DNA of 64,000 nucleotides from Lutjanus erythropterus. Its lineage: Eukaryota; Chordata; Actinopteri; Lutjaniformes; Lutjanidae. The position numbers and the translations under genes are program-made. Positions within the stretch are counted from its first letter, which is position 1. Each line of letters opens with the position of its first letter. The notes beneath the pieces were generated by a model, which worked only from the letters and a program-made list of their open reading frames with translations, searched no databases and was not told the DNA's origin. The stretch spans positions 42,605,250 to 42,669,249 of the forward strand of contig CM034594.1 in the NCBI GenBank assembly GCA_020091685.1, read 5' to 3'. Of this stretch, positions 22,955-32,880 are shown piece after piece.

Positions 22955-23778
22955 CATAGCTAAGGTCACAACATTAAAACCAATGACAGGTGAATGAAAT
23001 TGATTACCTCATTAAAACGGCACCTGTCAATGAGTGGGATATATTAGGCTGCAGGTCAACAGTCAGTCCTTCAAGTTAATGTGTTAGAAGCAGAAAAAAT
23101 GGGTAAACATCTGAATGTGTGACAAGTGCCAAATCGTGATGGCTAGATGATGGGGTTAGAGGAATCTCCAAAACAACAGGTCTTGTGGGGTGTTACTGGT
23201 ATGCAGTGGTAAATACCCACCAAAAGTGGGCCAAGGACAGACAACCAGTGAACTGGCAGCAAGGTCATGGGTGCCTACGGCTCACTGATGCATGTGGGGA
23301 GCAAAGGCTAGCCTGTCTTGTTCGATCTCACAGATGAGCTACTGTAGCACAAATAACTGAAAAAGTTCTGGATATGATCATAAGGTGTCAGAACACAGTG
23401 CATCGCAGCTGCAGACTGGTCAGAGTACCCATGCTGAACCCTGTCCACCACCTAAAGTACCAACAATAGGTATGTGAGTGTCAGAACTGGACCATGGTGC
23501 AATGGATGAAGGGCCTCCAAATTCCCCCAAAATCAATCCGATTGAGCATCTGTGGAATGTTCTGGAACAACAAGTCCGATCCATAGAGGACCCACCTCAC
23601 AACTTACAGGACTTAAAGGATCTGCTGCTAATGTCTTGGTGCCAAACACCAAAAGACACCTTCATACATCTTGCTGCATCCATGCCTCAATGGGTCAGAG
23701 CTGTTTTGGTGGCATGAGCGTGAGTTACACAACATTACAATGTAAGGGAGGTAGTTTTAATGATGTGGCAGATCAATT
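22955..23778 (+). mobile_element. Internally deleted Tc1/mariner-type transposon
   Basis: The inverted ends CACAACATTAAAACCA (left) and GGTAGTTTTAATGATGTGG (right) enclose a degenerate Tc1-like transposase gene. The 5' part (from ATGGGTAAACATCTGAATG at 23,099) corresponds to the helix-turn-helix region. Near 23,515 the sequence jumps from 'CATGGTGCAATGGATGAAGG' directly to the coding block for PPNSP-x-x-NPIEHLW. In full-length Tc1-like genes several hundred bases, with the first two catalytic aspartates, lie between these blocks. The C-terminal block (23,509-23,717) is readable through VRAVLVA, but the SPDxNPIE motif reads SPKINPIE. It cannot encode an active enzyme. Confidence 0.9.
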
Positions 23779-24914
23779 GATGGCGTATTGATTGTGATAA
23801 CATTGTGCTAATTGAATTAATTGCTGAGATCTTGGAATGTGGTCCAAAGAGCAAAAACCAGTCAGATGATTAAGTTTTAAAAAATCCCTCCAGGTTAGCA
23901 CCCAGACGGTATGGGTGTCTACAAGTGCACTTGCTATTTTGGCTCATTTACAGTTTGTGCAGCAGTGCAAAGTAGAGAAGGTGAAGAGAAATACAGATCA
24001 GCATGTCTGGTGATTAATAAACATGTTCTCTGCGAGCTACATCAATGGTCTCAGATGTGCCAATCACAGTGTCTCATGACAACAACAGCGCAACAAACAA
24101 AGAAATGGTTTCGCCAGGAAAATATTTTGTTTTGTGGATGGCACAGAGTGGCACGATGTGAACATAATCTCTTCAAGTCTGGGGCCAGAAGCAGTTAGTG
24201 TGGGGTTTCTTAAACAACTAATTAATGCAACAATGATAGAAATTAATCATAAAAACTGACTGAATCAATCTAGCATATCTGAAAAGTCACAATCTCTGAG
24301 ACTTAAGGTCCATGTGTGCTGGATGTGTGTCATGGCAAATGAATGAGAAACCTGAATACATGAGTGAAGAAAGAAAACAAATACAGTTGCTTCCATGTGG
24401 GTTACAGGGCTCGCTGAATGGGTTGATGTACGAAGTATTGAAATGGCGTGAATCATATGCTATGGCTTTTATAGTCACCAGATCTCAACCCAACTCAAGC
24501 CATCCCACAGGGGAGGTTCTGAAGAGATGTGTTAATCATCACCATAAATAAAACACGAAATAAGGGAACATCTTTTGTAAAATTGTGTTCATCCCTCTAG
24601 TAGACTTGGAGAGCTTATACCAAGCAACACTGCAGTGCCTTACTAAGATACTTTATGTTGGTTTTTCCTTAAATTTGTCACCCATCTGTATCTAGTTTCA
24701 AGCCGTAGTGCAGGAAGCAGGGTGAGGTTTGTGGAAATTTGATCTCTTTTCCACATGTATCAAAAAAAAGTGCTTGAGGCTCACAGAGGCATTTTAAAAA
24801 GCATCAAGAGTAAGCACATCCGAATAGTTCTACTGGTGTAAGCACTTCATGAGCAAACTGCCGATGGTGGAGAACAGATCCCACTCTGTAAGACCATTGA
24901 CATATCCTAACCTG

Positions 24915-24915
<1 letters not shown>
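23779..24915. other. Unique sequence
   Basis: No gene, repeat or signal is supported. Short frames at 23,911-24,198 and 24,265-24,551 overlap on opposite strands. Confidence 0.4.

Positions 24916-24962
<47 letters not shown>
24916..24962. repeat. (CA)n microsatellite
   Basis: About 23 uninterrupted CA units. The minus-strand frames with polyV/C are artefacts. Confidence 0.97.
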
Positions 24963-24964
<2 letters not shown>

Positions 24965-25445
24965 GTTGACATCTTTTGACAAGCATGTTGGGAGACCCAA
25001 GTCAATGGTTTTGGACAGGAGGGCTGGTCTCAGCTGAAAGAGGTTGCTGGTGTTGGTGTCCGCTGAGGAAACTGATGGACAGCACAGCGTCAGGAGACTG
25101 TCGCTCATCATCATATCACATATGTGACCAGCCCCCAAACCACACCAAGGTAAGAGCCAGATACAGCTGCTGCTGAACACAACACTCTGTGTGTGTGTGG
25201 GTGAGAGAGAATGTTATCCCAGAACAATTCTATCTAGACAATACATGTGTACGTCTGCTCACACTTCGGACACATGGTTTAAAAATGGAAGCCTACCTCT
25301 AATAACTCTGCTCTGACTCAAAATGAAGAGTCATTAAGTATGAGTATAAGTATGACATTTCATTTACAGTGAAACAGTAGATGTTTTGGAAAGCCAGTAC
25401 CCATATATTCAGATATGAAATCTTATTAACACACAATGACAAAGG
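24963..25445. other. Unique sequence
   Basis: A donor-like ACCAAG|gtaaga at 25,149 ends a frame open from 24,976, but no convincing acceptor or protein family supports an exon. Confidence 0.35.
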
Positions 25446-25983
25446 TTAAAGGGATAGTTCACCCAAAAATGAAAATTCAGTCATTATCTACTCATCCTCA
25501 TGCCGACTGAAGGTCGGGTTTAGTTTTTTTTAAATCCACAATACACAATGGAAGTGAATGGTGACCAATTTTCAAACATAAAAAAACAACAGAATAAAAC
25601 CCTAAAATGCCTCCATACTGCTTGTCTGGTGAAATCCAAGTCTCCTAAAGCCCCAACATTTCAAGTTGATGAAAAAGATGTATTAAGAACTTGTTTTCAG
25701 CCTGAATCTTCACTGTAGGTCCTTAGCTTGGAGCCATGTTCACGTTCACATGCACACTGTCTGAACTGGTTGTGCATGGTGTGACAGTGTGCAAACAGTA
25801 TGTGACAACTTAAGGAGACTTGGATAACACCAGACAAGCAGTATGGTGGTGTTTTATATTTGTTTCTCCTAGTTATTTTTTTACATTTGAAAACTGGTCA
25901 CCATTCACTTCCATTGTTCTTCCAGATTCTGCAACACTGTTTTCCTGTGAAAATTTTCACTTTTGGGTGAACTGTGCCTTTAA
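25446..25983. mobile_element. Full-length foldback element (GGGATAGTTCACCC family), copy B
   Basis: Left TIR TAAAGGGATAGTTCACCCAA, right TIR TTTTGGGTGAACTGTGCCTTTA. The internal arms are also inverse: TGGAAGTGAATGGTGACCAA near 25,550 pairs with GGTCACCATTCACTTCCATT near 25,895, and GTCTGGTGAAATCCAAGTC with GACTTGGATAACACCAGAC. The element is 538 bp, can fold on itself over much of its length, and has no transposase. It is the best-preserved of three copies in the window. Confidence 0.85.
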
Positions 25984-26645
25984 AAACCTTGCGATATGCA
26001 AACAATATAATCAACTTGGACTACTCATATAAATTGATTTACACCATTATTGTACAATGCATGTTCATTACATTTTAATGTTAGAGAGTGGGGTCATAAC
26101 TGTAGTTCAATTTCTGTTCTCAGGCTGTGTTCTGTTCCTGTTGAAAGCTTATTATTTATGGATTTTTATTGTATTTGCTACTAAATAAATAAATATATAC
26201 TTTTAAAGTATATACACGCATTTTTTATGGAGTACCATCGTCCAAATCAGATGCCTAAATACACTGTTTGTCATGCCCTCAAGAATAATACATATAAGCA
26301 TTTTCTGCTAAAACTGTTACAAATGACTGTTTGCAAAATAGAGACGTTTTGTGATCTGACAACACTAAGATTAAGGTTTAGTTAGTTTCTAGGCAAAAAA
26401 CTGTTTACGGTTTGGGCTGAAATTACTTCTTGGTTGTTAGTATGGTACCTCAATCTTCAAATAGCAACAAATGTTACAATCAATTCAAGGCAGGGCTGAG
26501 CATGTGAAATCAACTGACATCCCTTTCCCACTCAATTAGAACAGAACAGAAAGATCTTTACTGTCATTATACTCAGGTACAATAAAACTATGCATTAACT
26601 CTGGTTCTTGTACCAGTTCTGTTCAAGATTTCAGTTTCACTTCAC
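25984..26645. other. AT-rich sequence with a LINE-tail-like piece
   Basis: Mostly unique. AGAACAGAACAGAAAGATC and TTTACTGTCATTATACTCAG at 26,540-26,590 resemble the reverse complement of common fish LINE 3' tails ('...tgtacaatgacaataaag...'), but the match is short. Confidence 0.35.
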
Positions 26646-26649
26646 TTCA

Positions 26650-27125
26650 GGTCAAAGAAAACCTGATAATTTTTGGTACCGGTTGGCTCCAACCAACTTT
26701 TCGGGCTCTTAACCGATTCATGTGGTCGAAACTCTCCGAATGGTTCAAGATTAGATGCATGGACCAGAATAGAAGCAGTTCCATGTTTGTGGAAAAGGGG
26801 TATGAATGTCTTCTATGGAAAACCTGTCAGTTGGGTCAGGCTACATGTTGGAAATAAATTTCAAAGAGTCAATAAAACTGGATCCCGTTCAAACATTTTC
26901 CAATTGTATTTCATCCTCTCACCAATACCAGCAGCAACACATGGAAACCAGCACAGCCTCTTGTGTTATTTTAATGCAGCGCCGCTTTTGTCTGAGACAA
27001 ATCTTGTTGAAGGTGATGTCAGCGTCAACGCACATGTGCAGGTCTTTAGAAGAGCTCTTTGTTCTTCCCACATTGGCTCATCCTGGCTGCTCTACCAACA
27101 TGGCTGGTGTTTGTTAAACTTCAGG
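26650..27125. other. Possible dispersed repeat, unclassified
   Basis: Starts with TTTTGGTACCGGTTGGCTCC, then TCTTAACCGATTCATGTGG and GTTTGTGGAAAAGGGG. These have the look of a dispersed fish element using CCGGTT/AACC motifs. It is cut by or abuts the LINE fragment on its right. The 155-residue frame over it shows no domain. Confidence 0.3.
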
Positions 27126-27137
27126 CCAGGAACAACC

Positions 27138-27395
27138 TAGTGTTGAACTGGCAATCTTTGGAGTCCCTGGGGAGGATATATTAATGACGAATAAAATGAA
27201 AGATGTGTTTGCCTTTGCATGGAGAAGGATTTTGTTGGAATGGAAATCAGCACATCCACCCAAAGTTTCTGCTTGGATGAATGACTTGATGTTATTCCTT
27301 AAGTTAGAAACGACTTAATACTCAATTAGAGGATCAACCCATAAACTCCATCCTACATGGGATCCTTTGGTCATTTATTTTGACTGACTCAAGAC
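27138..27395 (+). mobile_element. L1-clade LINE ORF2 C-terminal fragment
   Basis: One frame reads LELAIFGVPGED, then KDVFAFAWRRILLEWKSAH, PPKVSAWMNDLMLFLKLE, a TAA, and then, still in frame, YSIRGSTHKLHPTWDPLV. The spacing RxILLxWK-PP-xxxW-x(9)-LE-x-IRxSTxxFxxxWxP is the conserved C-terminal end of L1-type ORF2 proteins, here 5' truncated. The premature stop and absence of the RT core show a dead copy. Confidence 0.8.
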
Positions 27396-28305
27396 TCTAA
27401 TTAGGCAGGTTGTATAATTTTTATTGCTCATGAATCACCCACCCCAGGAACCACTCAATACACCAGAGTGACATGATAAGAGCTGAAGGTAAACTAGCTT
27501 ATATACTAGAACATCCACAGATTTAATTTATTTATATTTCTATGTATGTATTTGTATTTTGATGTCTGTGAGGTGATTTATTGTTTTGTTTTTTTTAATC
27601 TGTTCCACTTGTACGAACAGGTTGCTTCTTAAGTGGTGCGTATGAGTGATTTAAGAGAACTTGTGGCATTCACCAATTTTCTCATATTTTGAATTTTCTT
27701 TCTGACATAAACACAATTCATGAGGTCCAGACCTGTCGTAGAGTCATGTGCAGTCAGTCTGCTGGTATCCAATGACTGAATATTTCATTAGTTTGAAGAC
27801 ATTTAGAGTTTGAAAAATACATTACACTTCATAATTATGTCAATATTATCCTGTTTGACTACATTTCAAATTATATCATAATTTTAAATTTACATATAAA
27901 GCCTCTCATCTTTCATTCAATGATCTATTATCACCTGCTGTCAGGTGTACTGGTTGTATATCTGTACATGCAGGTTTATGAAGTCTCTGTCCAGGTGAAC
28001 ATCCTCACTTATTCTGTCCTCAGTCTCCATGATCAAAACTGCCCCTTGACCCTCTCCTCTCGCTGCAGTCACCCATCCCTTACTGTGGCTGTGGCAAGTT
28101 CATGTCAAGACATTTCTCCCTCTCCTCCATCTCTCCATTTTCCCCTCAGGTAACACAGCATTAAGAGCACTCACTTTTCCTGTTTCTTGGCTTCAGCAGG
28201 TCTTTTAATTCCTTCACTGACGCTGTTAAAATGACAGATTTTCTTTTATGGATCTCTGAAAGCAGGATATCAAACTCAAAAAGTTATTTTTTCTCTCTCT
28301 GATGT
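27396..28305. other. Unique sequence
   Basis: AT-rich with a T-run near 27,590. Part may be LINE 3' UTR. No gene is seen. Confidence 0.4.
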
Positions 28306-28309
28306 CATT

Positions 28310-28580
28310 TTCATGAATGAACACTTCCTGACACATGGAGCAGGAAGCACAGCCTTATATGGTATTATTGGGTCATTAATTATGCTAATTTACAAGTCTC
28401 ATGCACGTGGATTCAAATACGCACAGGTGAATAATTTGCAAGATTTTCTGAAGTTACGAGTGTTTGTTGAATCTGATGTGGCATGTCCTTACGAGCTCTT
28501 TGTATGAAAAAACGTACGAAAATTTAAGTCTATTTAAAAGAATAGAAAAACGTTCTTGCATGAGGCCCTATGTCTTGTAT
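28310..28580. repeat. Possible dispersed repeat ending CTTGCATGAGGCCC
   Basis: GACACATGGAGCAGGAAGC ... GGTCATTAATTATGCTAATT ... ACGTACGAAAATTTAAG ... TCTTGCATGAGGCCCTATG. The 3' wording (ATGAGGCCC) is typical of a dispersed fish repeat, but I cannot delimit it. Confidence 0.3.
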
Positions 28581-30070
28581 AGGCAGTATGGACGGGTGAT
28601 TGGGGGGCTGGAAAACAAAGGAAAATATTTTTTGTCAAATGTTGGTAAGCAATGCCCCATTTCTCAAATAGAAATTTGCTTAAAATATTATATTTGACGA
28701 GTCATAATATTGGTTTTCCCTCCTCATCCTGCAGTCTTCTGATTGTGTCTGATAGTATTCCTTCTGTATTATAGTACTGGTGCAAACAGTCGTCTCTGCA
28801 TCAGTCACATCAGAGTTAAGATGACTGAACCGGATGCTGTTAAAAGAAGCCTGATTTTTCGGTCTAAATGCAGTCGCCATAGTAATACACAGACATCACA
28901 CACACACACACATTTACACACAGACACGCACACCAGTCTCTGTGATGCTTTTCTTGGAACAAGTGTGAAACCAGATCAGCAGCAAATGAAAGCAAACTCG
29001 TGTAGGACTACAGAGCTGGTAAGGACAAGAACAAGGCTCCATTAGGCACAAGACCAATGTACTATGGGTACTTGTGTACAGGTTGACCCTGAGAGACACA
29101 CAAACACATACTGTACACACAGACGCACACACAGCCAGCGAAGCAGTCAGCAAAGGGTCAAAAGGGAAAAAGTTCAGCTGGTCTGTATAAAGGAGAAGGG
29201 TCTTTTGAAAAGCTGCATACAAAGAGGGGCCTCCATTATAGATAGATTGCCTTTATATACAGTAGAAAAGCTGTTTTCGAAAGGGACAAATCTATCATGC
29301 TTTGGTTTGAATAAACAACAAGTTCGTTGTTGGCTAGAAAAAGGTTAGCTTTTAACCTGGGGTTTGACCTTTAAGTAGCATAATGTCCTTTATCTGTCTT
29401 AATGTGTAGCAAATGCACTTTCTTTGAACAGGTTAGATACGGGTCAAGAGAGCAGAGGTCGGAAGGTTTACATTCAAAAACAGCAGATGAACGCAAACAA
29501 CCTGCAAGGACGCACACACAGGGTTTGACAGGAACACTCAACAAGCCACCATAAAAAACAATTTCTGTGGGTGAAACCATCAAGAACCATTTCTGCTGCT
29601 GTGTCATAATAAGGGCTAGTTTTGGTTTGATAGAGGTTTGTGCAAAAGAGCAGGTGAAGCAGTGAGCAAAAGTGGCAGCATTTATTATTATTATTTTCTA
29701 TTTATTAATACTCTCCTTTGCATGACACAGGTGCATACGTGCATGTAATACGTTGATAAATCACTATCTTCACAGTCACACTGGTTGACAATAAGTTTTT
29801 AACATCTGTAAAGTGGCACAAAACAAAAACACAGATGACAGGCCAATTTGGTCACCATATGCACACGCCTGAAACATGTACACAGGCTCTTACTCATGTG
29901 GTGTGATACGAGATCTCGTAATACCTTCACACCTGTGTTTACATGCTACCTGGAAGTGAGTCAGACAACAGAGAGAGATCTGCTCAGAAATAGTGACTTG
30001 TTACACGCACAGCTGACTTCACAAACTTTCAACAAACAAGAAAATGGTTCAGGTGTGTGCACGAGGATCA
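28581..30070. other. Unique sequence with short CA runs
   Basis: Short (CA)n at 28,893-28,925 and 29,095-29,135, (ATT)n at 29,681-29,695. No coherent gene. Frames at 28,743-29,348 overlap on both strands. Confidence 0.4.
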
Positions 30071-30071
30071 G

Positions 30072-30399
30072 GTCTGAGAGGCTACAGCTGGCATTTAGGC
30101 TAAAAACATGGTGTAAATGACGTCTTTTTGGGTCAAATTTTAATGTCGCGGCTTATGGACACTTAGATTACACCACATGAGCAGTATGGAGACATTTTGT
30201 GTTTTTTTTGTGTTCTTTTTTTACATTTTAAAACTGGTCACTATTCACTTCCATTGTACTGGATTTGGCTACAAAGCTGTTTTCCACTGAAGCTCCAGGA
30301 GTGTTTTGTGAACTGGAGATCTTTATGCATCATCACATCAGCACAGGGGTGAACAGATATTGAGTGAAATTTCATTTTTGGGTGAACTATCCCTTTAAT
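30072..30399. mobile_element. Foldback element (GGGATAGTTCACCC family), copy C, left-truncated
   Basis: Starts inside the element (GGCTACAGCTGGCATTTAGG, GGCTAAAAACATGGTGTAAA). It retains AAAACTGGTCACTATTCACTTCCATTG and the right TIR TTTTTGGGTGAACTATCCCTTTAA. The left arm is missing. Confidence 0.75.
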
Positions 30400-30469
30400 A
30401 TAATTAATTAAAACAGAAAGCTCAAATTATTTGTAACAGGAAGTGAAAACTTCAAATTTGTTTAGAAGT

Positions 30470-30912
30470 TTTACTTGATGTTGAGTGGTGGTAGAATTTT
30501 CATTCTTTTGTGTTTATTAAGGTTTGGAGGTAAATGATTTGAGTTTTATTGAGTCAAAGTTTTTCAATTACAGTTTTTTAGTTTAAGTTTCATTTAAGAA
30601 ACTAAGCAATATTGAATTAACTGAATATGAACATATTTGTTTTTAAGTTTTATAATTATCCACTTCTCATAATTTGTGAGGTGTGAAATGCAAATTCTAA
30701 GTTGCACTTAATGAAAATATTTGAGTTGGCTCAATCAATCATTTTAACTTCAATCAAAGAGTACATGTAACACTAATTCCAAATATTTAAGCTCTGATAT
30801 CCTCCTTAAACTAAACTAAACTTTTGAGTTAATGAACTCTGTGAAAATTGTGGTAACTGATTGCCTCATTTTTTGAGTACTGCTAACATATTCAGGTTTA
30901 CAGTGTGCAGAT
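30470..30912. repeat. CACTGTAAA repeat, opposite orientation
   Basis: AT-rich body with GATTTGAGTTTTATTGAGTC, TGAGTTAATGAACTCTG, GTGGTAACTGATTGCCTC and right end GGTTTACAGTGTGCAG. It mirrors the fragment at 17,508-17,790 and begins right after copy C of the foldback family. Confidence 0.5.
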
Positions 30913-31435
30913 TACTTACTAACTAAGTAACTTCAATGAGCCCTCATAGTCCTATAATGTGGTAATCTGAAAAATAAAGCCATGATCATACAACACACAC
31001 AAACCATTGTATGCAATGTATACCAGCAACAATTGATTTACTTTATCTAACATATGCAATGATTAATATTTTGGCTTACTTTCAGAAAAAACATTTTGGC
31101 TTGTGCTAAAATTAAAGCTGGCAGAAATGACTACTTCTGAAGCAGCCATTCATGTCTAGATGAATTATAACTATGATACCTTACAGTATGGGATAGTATA
31201 TCTTTAAAACCTAGCTCCTCTATTACGAACTGTTTTCATCAGTAAATGACATAATGAAGAATGAAGAATCGGTTTAAATTACAGGCGGTAATCCACTTCA
31301 TCAACCAATCCACAAGCTTTTCTGCGTTTTTAAACTTTTCTTCAAACCTCTTCACAGGAAAACACAACTTACACAAACCAATCGGAGGCTTGAAATAGCT
31401 AACAATGTAAAAGGAAGCTCTCACTATCTTGTGTA
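30913..31435. other. AT-rich unique sequence
   Basis: Nothing recognisable. The 61-residue minus-strand frame has no support. Confidence 0.4.
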
Positions 31436-31439
31436 ATCT

Positions 31440-31985
31440 TCATCTCAAATTACTGCCAGTCTGCGGCAGAAGATTATTGTGCTCATCATTAGGATGATCA
31501 TTTCCTAATTACTGAATTAGACATCCTTGTATTGCTTTTGTTTGTATTTGAGTGACGTGGAGTGGAAAAGAGAGATAGCATTATTATCTCTATAGCATCA
31601 ACATGAAGCAGATGCTTTTCATACATCAGCTCTAATTGTTTTAATGTGGCTTAATCATGGCTGAGCTTTCATCTTGGACACGTGGCTGCACTGATTCTCA
31701 ATGTACAGCAAGTCTTGTTATGAGATCAGGCTGTATGGGGTCATTTTCACTCTCTGCCTGCGCTTCAGTCAGTCCACATGTCATTTGATTGATACACTTT
31801 GATTTAAGGGCTTTTAGGGGTGAAAAAAAAATCAACGCTGCCCACGATTCTCTCAATGAGAAGAAGATACGACTGTATTCAGAAGCCCCTGAGGGGTCGT
31901 GATCTGTGAAGCGTGCTAATGTGTGGAAACTGTCTCATCCTGCTTCATAGTAGCAGGACAGAGCCAATATCAATTCAGAGCTGTC
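31440..31985. promoter_or_regulatory. Candidate conserved noncoding block
   Basis: No transposon or tandem repeat. Many homeodomain/POU-like sites: CATCATTAGGATGATC, TTCCTAATTACTGAATTAGAC, GCTCTAATTGTTTTAATG, GGCTTAATCATGG, plus CACGTGGC. Frames are closed on both strands. Of all noncoding blocks here it looks most like a developmental enhancer. Confidence 0.35.
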
Positions 31986-31989
31986 AGGA

Positions 31990-32880
31990 ATTTTCTAGAG
32001 GTGGGAACTGACAAAGTACAAATATGTTGTTACTGTACTTAAGTAAATATTTCAGGTGTCTGTACTTTTACTTGAGTAGTTCTTTTTCTGACAACTTTTT
32101 ACTTTTACTCCCTACATTTCAACACAAATATCTGTACTTTCCACTCCTTGCATTTTAAAAACAGGCTTGTTACCTTATTTTTAATGCATTACTTGTTATT
32201 TTTATTTTGCATCACTGTGCGCCACCTCCCCAACCTCAAGACCTAAATGGATGCAACAATAACACATAGAAAAGATGATTTCTTGGTGTATCCGTCAGTG
32301 CATATCACACACGATCATGACAGAAGTAAAATACGTAACAAGCCGAAAACGATGTAAAAGATGTAACACGACGCAAACAACATAACAACAATAAAATTAT
32401 GTAAAATGTGTAATAAGACAAAAGTGTCAAAAACAATGTAAAAGACATAAGACAAAAATTATGTAACAAGATGCAACAAGATGAAAATAATTTAAAAGAC
32501 TTAAGAAGATGTCTCGCATAACAAGACAAAAATGAATTAAAACATGTAACAAGATGAAATTGCTACAGAAGATGTGACAAACAAATAAACAAGACAAAAC
32601 AATAGTGAAAATTACATAAGAAGAAAAAAAAGACATAACAATATAATGATATAAAAGACGCAAAGAAAATGACATAAAAAGACACAACAAGATGAAAATG
32701 ATGTAAAAGATGTAACAAGACGTAGACGATGTAACAAGACAGGACAAGACAAGAGTACATTTCAGAGCCTGTACTCTTTCACTTGTACTCGAGTAAAGAA
32801 GTTGAACCAGTACTTCTACTTTGACCAGAGTCAAGTGTACTTCTGCTTGAGTAAAGAATGTGTGTTGTGAAACAGCCACG
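31990..32880. mobile_element. TACTTGAGTA-type element carrying a minisatellite
   Basis: The left part has GGTGGGAACTGACAAAGTAC, GTACTTAAGTAAATATTTC and TACTTTTACTTGAGTAG. The right part has TTTCACTTGTACTCGAGTAA, GTACTTCTACTTTGACC and GTACTTCTGCTTGAGTAAAG, i.e. the inverse motif family. Between them is a ~440-bp tandem array (32,310-32,755). No coding capacity. Confidence 0.6.
32310..32755. repeat. Purine-biased degenerate minisatellite (GATGTAACAAGAC units)
   Basis: Some 20 variable units of about 15-30 bp built on GATGTAAAAGATGTAACAAG and ACAAGACGAAAA. The plus strand is strongly A/G-rich and nearly T/C-poor. The long minus-strand frame (165 residues, all F/L/C/S/Y/V) is the direct product of this bias. 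Confidence 0.8.

Noticed and set aside
24830-25180. CVCVCV/THTHTH frames over microsatellites (also at 51.1, 51.5, 54.1, 56.9, 60.1, 60.4 and 62.4 kb)
   Set aside because: Translations of (CA)n/(TG)n tracts, not proteins.
26673-27140. 155-residue plus-strand frame
   Set aside because: Runs through a repeat-like segment into a LINE fragment, with no recognisable domain.
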